From Pleurodeles waltl (taxonomy: Eukaryota; Chordata; Amphibia; Caudata; Salamandridae), in assembly GCF_031143425.1 (NCBI RefSeq), contig NC_090444.1, positions 1,536,288,782 through 1,536,352,781 of the forward strand: a stretch of DNA of 64,000 bases, read 5' to 3'. Numbering within the stretch: the stretch's first letter is position 1; every line of letters starts with the position of its first letter. This document shows positions 9,803-20,345 of the stretch, piece after piece. The notes under the pieces are model-generated. The model had not been told where the DNA came from. It searched no databases and was given only the letters and a program-made list of their open reading frames with translations. The translations under genes were made by a program, and so were the position numbers.

Positions 9803-12800
9803 ATGGCTGCTGCGCCTGGGGAAAGGGCCCCTGCCTTCACTGGAGAGGAGTTGGAGAAACTTGTGGATGGGGTCCTCCCCCAGTATGCGCTACTCTACGG
9901 TCCTCCAGACCAACAAGTGAGTTTAATTCTATCTGGATTTGGGGCCACTGGCTGGCTTGGGGGCCTGGCGGGGATGGGGGGCATGTTGGGGCTGGCGGGG
10001 GGCCTGGCGGGGATGGGGTGCATGTTGGGCATGGCGGGGGGCCTGGCGGGGGGCCTGGCGGGGATGGGGGGCATGTTGGGGCTGGCGGGGGGCCTGGCGG
10101 GGGGCCTGGCGGGGATGGGGGGCATGTTGGGCATGGCGGGGGGCCTGGCGGGGATGGGGTGCATGTTGGGCATCGCGGGGGGCCTGGCGGGGGGCCTGGC
10201 GGGGATGGGGGCATGTTGGGGCTGGCGGGGGGCCTGGCGGGGGGCCTGGCGGGGATGGGGGGCATGTTGGGCATGGCGGGGGGCCTGGCGGGGGGCCTGG
10301 CGGGGATGGGGTGCATGTTGGGGCTGGCGGGGGGCCTGGCGGGGATGGGGTGCATGTTGGGCATGGCGGGGGGCATGGCGGGGGGCCTGGCGGGGATGGG
10401 GGGCATGTTGGGCATGGCGGGGGGCCTGGCGGGGGGCCTGGCGGGGATGGGGTGCATGTTGGGGCTGGCGGGGGGCCTGGCGGGGATGGGGTGCATGTTG
10501 GGCATGGCGGGGGGCCTGGCGGGGGGCCTGGCGGGGATGGGGTGCATGTTGGGCATGGCGGGGGGCCTGGCGGGGGGCCTGGCGGGGGGCCTGGCGGGGA
10601 TGGGGGGCATGTTGGGCATGGCGGGGGGCCTGGCGGGGGGCCTGGCGGGGATGGGGTGCATGTTGGGCATGGCGGGGGGCCTGGCGGGGGGCCTGGCGGG
10701 GATGGGGTGCATGTTGGGCATGGCGGGGGGCCTGGCGGGGGGCCTGGCGGGGATGGGGGGCATGTTGGGCATGGCGGGGGGCCTGGCGGGGGGCCTGGCG
10801 TGGATGGGGGGCGTTGGGCCACTGGAAAGGAAAATGCTGAGTAACTTGAACGTGGTATTTCTCCCTCCCTGTACGTGTCACATAGGTCCGCGCCCATGAG
10901 AAGATCGGGATTTGGCGTGCCATCGCCAAGGAAGTCCGGGGCCTGGGGGTCCACCATCGACGGGGCACCCACTGCCGCAAGAGGTGGGAGGACATCCGCC
11001 GCGGGACCAAGAAGACCGCCGAGTCTCTGCTGGGGATGGCCTCCCAACGTAGGCGGGGTGCCTGCCGTCAACTGAGCCCCCTGATGTTCCGGATCCTGGC
11101 GGTGGCCTACCCTGATTTGGATGGGCGCGTGAGGGCAGCACAGCAGACACAAGGGGGTGAGTACAAGCATCATCTACTCTGTTGTGGTGCAGTGGAGGTG
11201 TCTGGGTGGGGGAGGAGGGCTGTGGGTCCCCCTAAGCCAGGGCGATATCTGTAGGCTGGGCACCCCCGTAAGCCCCTGTGTCCCCAGCCACCACCCTCAG
11301 TAGTGTGTCAGTACAGCCATCCCTGGGCCGTGTCATCCATGGGTGCAGTTGACAACTCTAGGCGTGTAGGGCATGTTCCACGGAATGCGTAGTGGACCCC
11401 AAGTGCGCAACTTAGTGCAGGGGGCATCTGTGTCTGTCATGTCCGCTAACTGTACCGGAGATCCATGTACTCAATATCCCTTTATTTCTCTCTCCCCCAC
11501 CCTTTTTGTTTGTCTTTCTGTGCTTGTGTGCATCAGCATCATCAGGCGGAGGAGAAGTGGCATCGGGGCACGAGGGAGCTGCATCTCACATGGCCCAGGA
11601 GGGCCATGCCACAGAGTCAGACTGGACCAGTGAGACGGAGGGCGAGGGGAGCTCCACGACGGGGACGACTGGAGCCTGCAGCGACACGGACACGTCCTCG
11701 GAAGGAGGCTCCCTTGCGGGGGTGGCACCATCCGTGCCCCCCGCCATTACAGGTACAGCCGCCACCCAGCGCACCATCTCCGCCCTCCCAGCAGCCCCTC
11801 TGCGTTCGCCCCGTGCCCGCTCTGCCAGGAAGCCGGGCATCTCCTTCGCCCCAGGCACCTCAGGCCCTGCCCCTGTTACCCCCGCTGCCCTCAGTGAGGA
11901 GGTCATTGACCTCCTCCGAACGCTCATTGTTGGGCAGACTACCCTTTTGAATGCCATCCAGGGGGTGGAGAGGGAGGTTCATCGCAGCAATGCGTACCTG
12001 GAGGGCATTCATTCGGGTCAGGCTGCCCATCAGCGATCGTTCCAGGCTCTGGCCTCAGCACTGACGGCAGCCATTGTCCCTGTCTCCTGCCTGCCTCTAC
12101 TAACTCCCTCCTCCCAGTCTCCTGTTCCTCTGCCTGTCCCACCCACACCATCAGACCAGCCTGCACACATCTCAACACCCAAGAGAAGCTCATCCAAACA
12201 TAAGCACCACAGATCACCCAGACATTCACACACGCAACATTCCGATGCAGACATGCCAACAGTCACTACCACCTCTGTGACCCCCACCTCCTCGTCTCCC
12301 TCCTCCCTCCCTGTGACGTCTACACTCACACCTCCATTCACCTCACCATCAGCCAGTGTTTCCATCACCAGCACACCCTCCACTCCAGTCCGCACACGTG
12401 CAGTCACCATCCCCACTGCCATTTACAAGTCCCCTGTGTCCTCTCCCACTGTGTCTGTCACCCCCTCTTCCACACCACACAAACGCAGCCACCCACCCAC
12501 CCAACAGCCATCCACCTCACGACAGCCTATCCCTCCTGCACCTGCACCCAAAGACAGCAAACGTGACTCACCTACAACCACATCCTCTCCCTCCACTCCC
12601 ATTCCCACTGTACCTACCACTCTCCATTGTCCCAAGAAGCTCTTCCTCGCCACTACTAACTTCTTTCCTGACCCTGAGCCCCCCCCTCCTTCTCGTCGGG
12701 GTAAGAAGAGCACCTCAGCCACCACCAGCCCTGCAGCCCCCTTGACAAGGGTGCAGGGGTATTGGAGCCCGCCAGCCCGCATGTCTGGATCTTCGCCCAG

Positions 12801-13158
12801 CAGCAAGGGGACAGCCAGCCCACCCCCTGGGAAGAGGAGCAGAAGGCGGAAGGGGCGCCGCAGGAGCCCGCCTTCTACATCCCCCCCGGACACCACCCAG
12901 AGACAGTCACCTGCCACAGCTCCAAAGGGAGGAAAGGGCCACAGGCCGACGACTAAGGAGGGCAAGGGCAGCAAGTTGGAGAGGTCAGGCAGCAGGCCTG
13001 CTGCCCAGGAGGAGCCCACAACCCCCATAGCCGCTGCCCCGGGAGGAACCGGCACAGCTGCCCCGGGAGAGCCCACCAGCCCCATAGCCGCTGCCCAGGG
13101 AGGACCCAGCCCAGCTGGCCAGGAGGGCCCCACCACCCACAGCCCAGGTGGGCAGTGA
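9803..13158 (+). CDS. Hb1 gene B: second Myb/SANT-like protein with a long Ser/Thr/Pro tail (668 aa, 3 exons)
   Basis: Exons are 9803-9916, 10886-11156 and 11537-13158. Donors are GTGAGT twice, and acceptors are CACATAG and GCATCAG. Phases (0, then 1) join into one open frame. Residues about 12-125, split across exons 1 and 2, form a Myb/SANT or trihelix-like domain (FTGEELEKL, then IWRAIAKEV with W48, then CRKRWEDI with W72). It is clearly different from gene A. Residues 247-309 are helical and conserved with Hb2 (EVIDLL ... LLNAIQGVE). The rest is low-complexity Ser/Thr/Pro, with basic clusters (KRSRRRKGRRR) near the C-terminus and a degenerate PAAQ/PIAAA repeat at the end. Proteins with such N-terminal domains resemble MYPOP- or MSANTD-type factors. 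It probably binds DNA, but the target is unknown. The long first intron is filled by a G-rich tandem array. Confidence 0.8.
9959..10815 (+). repeat. G-rich tandem array inside intron 1 of Hb1 gene B
   Basis: About 855 bp are built from short modules (GGCGGGGGGCCTGGC, GGGGATGGGG, and GCATGTTGGG followed by GCTGGCG or CATGGCG) combined in variable order. Many runs of four to six G on the plus strand, which is the RNA strand of gene B, give strong G-quadruplex potential. Hb2's intron 1 at this place is only about 194 bp and lacks the array. The long reading frames here on both strands are artefacts of the repeat. Confidence 0.9.
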
Positions 13159-13242
13159 AGGAGCACCATCCCCGCTGCCCAGGAGGGCACCACCAGGCAT
13201 TTAGCAGTTGGCCATAGACCGTCCGCCGTCTCAAGAACCGCT

Positions 13243-14305
13243 GAACTGGGCCCTTCAAGGCAAGAACCGCTGAACTGGGCCCCGCCGTCTCAAGAACCGC
13301 TGAACTGGGCCCTTCAAGGCAAGAACCGCTGAACTGGGCCCTTCAAGGCAAGAACCGCTGAACTGGGCCCCGCCGTCTCCAGAACCGCTGAACTGGGCCC
13401 TTCAAGGCAAGAACCGCTGAACTGGGCCCTTCAAGGCAAGAACCGCTGAACTGGGCCCCGCCGTCTCAAGAACCGCTGAACTGGGCCCTTCAAGGCAAGA
13501 ACCGCTGAACTGGGCCCCGCCGTCTCAAGAACCGCTGAACTGGGCCCTTCAAGGCAAGAACCGCTGAACTGGGCCCTTCAAGGCAAGAACCGCTGAACTG
13601 GGCCCCGCCGTCTCAAGAACCGCTGAACTGGGCCCCGCCGTCTCAAGAACCGCTGAACTGGGCCCTTCAAGGCAAGAACCGCTGAACTGGGCCCCGCCGT
13701 CTCAAGAACCGCTGAACTGGGCCCCGCCGTCTCAAGAACCGCTGAACTGGGCCCTTCAAGGCAAGAACCGCTGAACTGGGCCCTTCAAGGCAAGAACCGC
13801 TGAACTGGGCCCCGCCGTCTCAAGAACCGCTGAACTGGGCCCCGCCGTCTCAAGAACCGCTGAACTGGGCCCTTCAAGGCAAGAACCGCTGAACTGGGCC
13901 CTTCAAGGCAAGAACCGCTGAACTGGGCCCCGCCGTCTCCAGAACCGCTGAACTGGGCCCTTCAAGGCAAGAACCGCTGAACTGGGCCCTTCAAGGCAAG
14001 AACCGCTGAACTGGGCCCCGCCGTCTCAAGAACCGCTGAACTGGGCCCTTCAAGGCAAGAACCGCTGAACTGGGCCCCGCCGTCTCAAGAACCGCTGAAC
14101 TGGGCCCTTCAAGGCAAGAACCGCTGAACTGGGCCCTTCAAGGCAAGAACCGCTGAACTGGGCCCCGCCGTCTCAAGAACCGCTGAACTGGGCCCCGCCG
14201 TCTCCAGAACCGCTGAACTGGGCCCCGCCGTCTCCAGAACCGCTGAACTGGGCCCCGCCGTCTCAAGAACCGCTGAACTGGGCCCTTCAGGGCAAGAACC
14301 GCTGG
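13243..14305 (+). repeat. Two-variant 29/30-bp tandem array after gene B
   Basis: About 36 contiguous units share AAGAACCGCTGAACTGGGCCC. They end either in TTCAAGGC (type A, 29 bp) or in CGCCGTCTC (type B, 30 bp; a few have CTCC then AGAACC). The unit order is ABAABAABABAABBABB and so on, and a block of roughly a dozen units recurs with an offset of 560 bp (marker variants at 13371-13380 and 13931-13940). It lies in the presumed 3' untranslated region of gene B. Confidence 0.9.
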
Positions 14306-14399
14306 CCCTTTGGCAGACGTGGCAGGGCAGGATCTATCTCGGGCAGGGCTGCAGGATGTCCTCTGGCCAACTTGCCTCCTCCAGTGGCAGTGGGGTCTG

Positions 14400-15210
14400 T
14401 TATGGACTGTATGGACTGTGGCTTTGCTCTCCCCAGGATGGCCCAGTGGGCAGGCCACCCACTGTATGGACTGTATGGACTGTGGCTTTGCTCTCCCCAG
14501 GATGGCCCAGTGGGCAGGCCACCCACTGTATGGACTGTATGGACTGTGGCTTTGCTCTCCCCAGGATGGCCCAGTGGGCAGGCCACCCACTGTATGGACT
14601 GTATGGACTGTGGCTTTGCTCTCCCCAGGATGGCCCAGTGGGCAGGCCACCCACTGTATGGACTGTATGGACTGTGGCTTTGCACTCCCCAGGATGGCCC
14701 AGTGGGCAGGCCACCCACTGTATGGACTGTGGCTTTGCACTCCCCAGGATGGCCCAGTGGGCAGGCCACCCACTGTATGGACTGTATGGACTGTGGCTTT
14801 GCTCTCCCCAGGATGGCCCAGTGGGCAGGCCACCCACTGTATGGACTGTATGGACTGTGGCTTTGCTCTCCCCAGGATGGCCCAGTGGGCAGGCCACCCA
14901 CTGTATGGACTGTATGGACTGTGGCTTTGCTCTCCCCAGGATGGCCCAGTGGGCAGGCCACCCACTGTATGGACTGTATGGACTGTGGCTTTGCACTCCC
15001 CAGGATGGCCCAGTGGGCAGGCCACCCACTGTATGGACTGTATGGACTGTGGCTTTGCTCTCCCCAGGATGGCCCAGTGGGCAGGCCACCCACTGTATGG
15101 ACTGTATGGACTGTGGCTTTGCACTCCCCAGGATGGCCCAGTGGGCAGGCCACCCACTGTATGGACTGTTTGGACTGTGGCTTTGCTCTCCCCAGGATGG
15201 GCCAGTGGTC
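14400..15210 (+). repeat. 64-bp minisatellite after gene B (about 12-13 copies)
   Basis: Each unit has TGTATGGAC twice, then TGTGGCTTTGC(T/A)CTCCCC, then AGGATGGCCCAGTGGGCAGG and CCACCCAC. One unit has lost a single TGTATGGAC. A recognisable 65-bp relative is found at the same position in Hb2 (19418-19740). As 64 is not a multiple of three, all frames cycle through the array and give long meaningless reading frames. Confidence 0.9.
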
Positions 15211-16039
15211 ATGGAGTCCCCTCGTGGATCTGGCGTCGTGTACTCAAGTGGCTGAGGTGCCCCCCCTTCCCTTCCCCCTGAGGTGCCTGTCCTATTTTCT
15301 TTCTGATGCCCCTGCAGTGTTCTCTCCGTGGAGTTCTTGTCGTGGGACTGGGCCTTGCCCCTTTGCACAGGACCCCTGTGATCCACGGACAGTGGTTGGA
15401 CTACATTTAGTAGCTGTATATATTTTGTACATAGTTTATTTATTTATTTGGATTACTGGTGTCCATATTTCAATATATCTGCCTGTTTATGATCTCTTCT
15501 TTTGGTCTTTGCATTATTTCGGAGGGGGGTGGTTTGTGGGTTGTGACAGTGATCTGTGGGAATGCATTGATGTGTGTGTTGTAGTGGGTGTGGGTGGGTG
15601 GGTGTGTGCCGGTAATCTTTTCCCTCCCCTGTGTCGTAGGTGCAGTACTCACCGATGTCTTCCGCGCCGCCGGGCGTGCTCCTGGTATATGAGGAGGAAT
15701 AGGAGTGCGGGGATGACCTGTAACTCTGGCTCCATACTGCCGGAATCTCGCGTGGAGTGCGTAGAGGTGAGCGTTTTCCCGTTCGTAGTCTGTTTCCGCC
15801 GTGTTCTTATCGGCGGTGCTCCCGCCCCGGAAAAGGTGGCAGATTGGTGGGTCGTAATAGGGTGGGCGGTACTTTGTCTGCCGCCGGGCTGTTGGCGGGA
15901 ACCGCCGCGCTGTTTGTTTGTACCGCTGTGGCGGTCGGAGTGTTAAGTTGGCGGGCTGTGTTGGCGGTTCCCGCCAGGGTCAGAATGCCATTTTTAATAC
16001 CGCCGGTCTGTTCGCGGTCCGACCGCCGCCTCTCCGCCG
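15211..16039 (+). other. 3' end region of Hb1
   Basis: Non-coding sequence between the minisatellite and the right terminus. It includes an AT-rich patch with TTTATTTATTTATTT (about 15435-15450) and, from about 15750, GC-rich sub-terminal DNA full of CCGCC/GGCGG motifs. I see no canonical AATAAA for gene B. Confidence 0.5.
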
Positions 16040-16063
16040 ACCGCCAAGGTCAGAATGAGGGCC
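16040..16063 (-). repeat. Right terminal inverted repeat of Hb1
   Basis: Reverse complement reads GGCCCTCATTCTGACCTTGG and then GCGGT, matching the left end from the fifth base or so. The TAT duplication follows at 16064-16066. A second internal CATTCTGACC copy lies about 80 bases inward. Confidence 0.85.
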
Positions 16064-16066
16064 TAT

Positions 16067-16561
16067 GTCTAAGTGTTGCATGGAAGGCCTTCAGTATTAA
16101 GAGGATCTTGGGAGTTCTGTTTTTCTTACAATTTCTTTCCTGAATGTAAATGGATTGTTTATTTTCAGCAAGATCTTTAGAATTTCAGGGTGCTGAAGGA
16201 TTTGGCTTGCACGTGTGTTGTAACTGGGTTATGAGCATTCATATAGCATTCCACACAAAAAATGTTGAAATTGTTTATAATGGTGTTGGCATTGTATGTG
16301 GAGTTGATGGGGTAAAAGATGAGTTCCAGGATTATGTTGCCTATGAAGAAATCTTTGAAATGGTCTGAAGGCTTGGTCTTCTCTTTTGTGTTGACCTTGG
16401 TTTGTTGGTAGTATGTTGATCAGGGAGATAGAGATGGCAGGATAGCCAGTCCAGTCCAAGGGTATGAGTGGTTTGCTTTGGTTTATTAATGGTGTTGAGA
16501 CCACAAAATCGAGGATGTGGCCTTTTTTAGTGTGTTGGTTGTGTAACATGCTGTGCCACAT
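16067..16561. other. AT-rich DNA between elements, nothing recognised
   Basis: No coding region, repeat or RNA gene that I can support. Confidence 0.4.
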
Positions 16562-16564
16562 TGA

Positions 16565-17464
16565 GGCCCATATTTATACTTTTTGACTCTGAACTGTGCT
16601 AACGCATATCAGAGTCACAAAGTTTACTGCCGGCTAGCGCCATACCAAGATGCCGGCCGGGCGGCATATTTTTGGTATGACGCTAGCTGTCAGTAAGGTC
16701 CAACTATCGTCATAGAAAAGGATGCTAGCCGGGTGCGGGAGTTGTAGGGGGAACAGGAGGTTTAGCGTCAGAGGATGATGCTAGTGCGGGCAGAGGCAAA
16801 AAAACATGCCTCTGCCCAGACTAGTATCTTTTTTTGATGTTAAAAGCCTACGGACAGGACTCCTGTCTCAGTTGACAGGAGACATGCCCCCCTGCCCAAT
16901 GGCCATGCCCTGGGGACTTATGCCCCCTGGACATGGCCATTGAGCACAGTGCCATCTAGGGGGGCCCAAGTTAGGCCCCTCCATGGCACTTTGAAAAAAG
17001 AAAATACTTACCTGGACTTACCTGGGATGGGTCCCCCTATCCTTAAGTGTCCTCCAGGTGTGGATGCGGGTGGGTGGGGGTGTCCCTGGGGACAGGGAAG
17101 GGCACCTGTGGGCTGTTTCCATGGTCTCTGACCATGGAAAAAGGACCACAGGTCCCCTAACGCCTGCCCATACTGAGGTGTTAAATAATGGCGCTAAGCA
17201 GGCTTAGCCCCATTATTCAAGGCCCTCTTCCTCCCGTGCATGATTTTTGCACAGGAGGCTAAATAAGGCACTAGGGCCTTAGTAATTTTTTGCCCTGGAA
17301 CGCCTACCTTGCATCTCATTGAGGCAAGGTAGTTTTCTGCAGGCAAAAAATGATTTTAACTCCAATATTTTGGCGCTAGACATGTCTAGTGCCAAAATAT
17401 AAAGATGGATTTAAGTTTGCACAGGATTTGCGTATCTGGGGCAAACAGAGTGTAAATATGCCCC
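16565..17464. mobile_element. 900-bp MITE-like element, TGA duplication
   Basis: The left end GGCCCATATTTATACTTTTTG matches the reverse complement of the right end, GGGGCATATTTACACTCTGTT, with a few differences. TGA flanks both ends (16562-16564 and 17465-17467). The inside is non-coding with several small palindromes around GCTAGC and CCATGG. The 3-bp duplication suggests a non-autonomous Harbinger-type element. Confidence 0.65.
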
Positions 17465-17467
17465 TGA

Positions 17468-18549
17468 GTGTTTCAATAAGGTTGAAGAGGGTGTCTCTAG
17501 TTTTTTTGAGCTTACATTGTCTGAAAGATTGCAATCACTCAGGAGGTTGATGTGGCCATGTTGATGGAAAAAGTGGTGAGGAGATTCACAGATTTATCAG
17601 TTAAGTCCTTATTCAGCCTGGAAGGCCTGTCGATGAAATTAAATGTGGCAGTCTGAGTTACAGAGAGAGAGGGAAATGTCATGTCAGCAGCTCCATGGAG
17701 TTGAGTGTTACTTGTTTGCCTTTTGTGAAGGACAAGGAGGAATTATGGATGACAGTGAGGCCTCCTCACATTTTATGTGCATTGTCCACATGATGGATAT
17801 TGTAGTCTGTCGGAAGAACGACATATAAGATGTGTGAAGATGTGGGGATGTACCATGTTTCTGTGATTAAGAGGGTGTTAAGCTTGTGATATGTGATGAG
17901 GTCTGGCATACTGCAGACAGGATTACTGAGCATGATTTGGAATGTGTGCCTTATGGTTTGAAGGACTGAGGTAGTTAGTGGGATGAATGTGAGATTGGGC
18001 CTATGTGTTGAGCGAAATTCTATGTAAATATCTGAGATGTCTACGTCTGGGTGTGATCATGGGGATTTGTAATATGGGGTGCTGAATGAGGCACATCAAT
18101 ATAATCTCACCTTACGGGTGCAACTGAAACAGGGTTCTGGACCAAGGACCTTCAGCCCCTAAGAGACCAAAACAGACAAAGGTCTTTGCTGGGGATTCCT
18201 GGATGATGGTACACCCCAAGGAGTTGATTGAAGTAGTGAGAAGGCAGGAAGGGATGTCATTTCCTGTACAGATGGATGAAGAAAAATGTAGTGATTTCAA
18301 TTCCTGTGCAGATGGAAGATTGGAAATGAAATGCTCTTGCTTGGCTTCTTTTATAAAGACGTTTTTTGCCAGAAAATAGTGATGTCATGCCTTCTGTAGA
18401 TGAATGTTGGGAAATCCAGTGAGGTCACTTCCTGTGCAGATGGGCCATTGAGTACAGAACATGCAACCAACCCTCAGATGCATAAAGGTTTTAGGAGGCT
18501 GGGTCGCTACAGGCCACTTGGCTGTTCAGCTATACCCTGCAGGCCACAC
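17468..18549. other. Unassigned DNA with degenerate short repeats
   Basis: No gene is supported. Around 18240-18450 a TTCCTGT(G/A)CAGATGG motif recurs several times at irregular 40-130-bp spacing, which looks like an old tandem repeat. Confidence 0.45.
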
Positions 18550-18552
18550 AAT

Positions 18553-18578
18553 GGAGGTCATTACAACCCTGGCGGTCG
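18553..18578 (+). repeat. Left terminal inverted repeat of Hb2
   Basis: Starts after AAT with GGAGGTCATTACAACCCTGG and CGGTC. A partly matching ATTACGACC motif lies inside at about 18628. Confidence 0.85.
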
Positions 18579-19417
18579 GTGTTAAAGCGGCAGTAAAACC
18601 GCCAACAGGCCGGCGGTAAAAAAAATGGAATTACGACCATGGAGGAAACCGCCAACATAGACAGCCACTTTAACACTCCTACCGCCACGGCGGTACAAAC
18701 AAACACCGCAGCGGTAACCGCCAACAGACAGGCGGAAGACAATGTACCGCCCACAGAATTACAAGCCACCAATCTGCCACCTTTTCCGGGGCGGATTCAC
18801 CGCGAACAAAAACACGGCGGAAACAGGACTTCGAAGGGAAAACGCTCACCTCTACACACCCCACGAGGAACCAGGACGCCATGGAACCTGGAACTTCAGA
18901 TACTCCCAGCCTTTATCTATCTGCTTCTCTACCAGGAGCACGAACGCCGGCGGCGAAGACCACGGTGAGTACTGCACCCACGACACAGGGAAGTGAAAAA
19001 ACAGTGACACACACACGCAATACGCAACACCCCCACCCTCACCCATGACAACACACACACCAATACATATTGATACATCACAGTTACACCCCCCAAACCC
19101 CCTGGAAGAATGCAAAGACAAAAGGAAATGAGTCAAATGATTGTAATATATTAAAATACAGTAATCAAAAAGATTTACATATCTACACATTTACACTATG
19201 AACAATTATATACACCAAGAACACAAGTCCAAGGGATTCCACCATCATAGTCCGTGGACCACTGGGCCCAAAAGGTATGGGCGAGGCCCACACTCAATAC
19301 CTGAACAAGACGGAGAGAACACTGCAGGGGCATCAGATAGAAATAAAACAGGCACCTCAGAGGGAAGGGAAGGGGGGGCACCTCAGCCGGATGAGTGCAC
19401 GACACCAGCTCAACGAG

Positions 19418-19740
19418 GGGGCTCCATGCCCATTGATGAATCCTGGGGAGTGCAAAGCCACAGTCTCTGAAGTATCTCCAGTGGGTGGGTTGCCCACTGT
19501 TCAATCCTGGGGAGTGCAAAGCCACAGTCTCTCAAGTCGATAACAGTGGGTGGGTTGCCCACTGTTCAATCCTGGGGAGTGCAAAGCCACAGTCTCTCAA
19601 GTCGATAACAGTGGGTGGGTTGCCCACTGTTCAATCCTGGGGAGTGCAAAGCCACAGTCTCTCAAGTCGATAACAGTGGGTGGGTTGCCTACTGTTTAAT
19701 CCTGGGGAGTGCAAAGCCACAGTCCCTCAAGTGGATAACA
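19418..19740 (-). repeat. 65-bp minisatellite in Hb2
   Basis: About four and a half copies of a 65-bp unit contain CTGTGGCTTTGCACTCCCCAGG on the minus strand, followed by an AGTGGGCAACCCACCC segment. This is the diverged counterpart of the 64-bp minisatellite of Hb1 at the equivalent place. Confidence 0.85.
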
Positions 19741-19742
19741 GT

Positions 19743-20090
19743 CTCCACTGGTTCTGGAGGGGGCTTGCTGCCCAGAGTGCTTCATCCTGCCAAGGACTGA
19801 AGTAGTGGATGCTTTTCTCCACTGGTTCTGGAGGGGGCTTGGTGCCCAGAGTGCTTCATCTTGCCAAGGACAGAGGTAGTGGATGTAACTCTCCACTGGT
19901 TCCGAGGGGGCTTGGTGCCCAGAGTGCTTCATCCTGCCAAGGACAGAGGTAGTAGATGTAACACTCCACTGGTTCTGGAGGGGGCTCGGTGCCCAGAGTG
20001 CTTCATCCTGCCAAGGAATGAGGTAGTGGATGCCTTTCTCCACTGGTTCTGGAACGGGCTTGGTGCCCAGAGTGCTTCATCCTGCCCGTT
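19743..20090 (-). repeat. 74-bp minisatellite in Hb2
   Basis: Five copies of a 74-bp unit start CTCCACTGGTTCTGGAG on the plus strand and include CAGAGTGCTTCATCCTGCC. The AGAACCAGTGGAG segment on the minus strand loosely resembles the AGAACCGCTGAACTGG core of the Hb1 29/30-bp array, so they may share an origin. Confidence 0.85.
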
Positions 20091-20114
20091 GCGGCCTCAG
20101 TAGCGTTGAAATCA

Positions 20115-20345
20115 TTGGTGCTCACTGTCCTGCGGTGGTGCTGGCGGTCTTGTCTTGGGCAGCGGGGCTGCTGGTGGTCTTGTCCTGGGCAGCGGGACTG
20201 CTGTTGGCGGTCCTGTCTTGGGCAGCGGGGCCACTAGCAGTCTTGTCCTGGGCAGCGGGGCTGCGGCTGGCGGTTTTGTCCTGGGCAGCGGGGCTGCTGC
20301 TGGCGGTCCTGTCTTAGGCAGCGGGGCTGCTGGCGGTCTTGTCCG
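20115..20345 (-). repeat. Codon-phased 33/36-bp repeat at the 3' end of Hb2 gene B
   Basis: About seven units encode a repeat of the type D-(K/R)-T-A-S-S-P-A-A-Q in the gene B frame. Unit lengths (33 or 36 bp) keep the frame. One CAA has become TAA at 20314-20316, so translation would stop inside the array. Without it the frame runs on to a TGA near 20120. Confidence 0.7.

Larger units (their letters stand above)
5610..16063 (+). mobile_element. Complete Harbinger transposon Hb1 with three genes
   Basis: The element is 10,454 bp long with inverted termini: left GGTGGTCATTCTGACC, right (reverse complement) GGCCCTCATTCTGACC, each followed by a GGCGGT block. It is flanked by a perfect TAT duplication (5607-5609 and 16064-16066). 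Inside, in order, are gene A (Myb/SANT-like, plus), a HARBI1-like transposase (minus), gene B (a second Myb/SANT-like protein, plus) and two large tandem arrays. All three predicted coding sequences are open, with canonical GT-AG junctions in A and B. This makes it a candidate recently active or even autonomous copy. It is GC-rich, unlike its AT-rich flanks. The related Hb2 lies 2.5 kb away in inverse orientation. Confidence 0.92.

Noticed and set aside
9837..11173. Long reading frames on both strands (300-414 codons) rich in Gly/Ala/Trp or Pro/Arg
   Set aside because: They lie across the G-rich tandem array in an intron. All six frames are open because the array lacks stop words, and no frame has domain character.
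12423..13193. Minus-strand 256-codon frame opposite gene B exon 3
   Set aside because: It is the antisense shadow of a Ser/Thr/Pro-rich exon (Gly/Val/Leu-rich translation) with no domain and no support in Hb2.
13243..14305. CRISPR-like look of regular 29-30-bp units
   Set aside because: The units are contiguous with no spacers, the composition is that of a minisatellite, and the context is a eukaryotic transposon.
14138..15946. Frames of 290-520 codons across the 64-bp minisatellite
   Set aside because: The unit length is not a multiple of three, so each frame cycles through the same repeat. The peptides are pure repeat translations.
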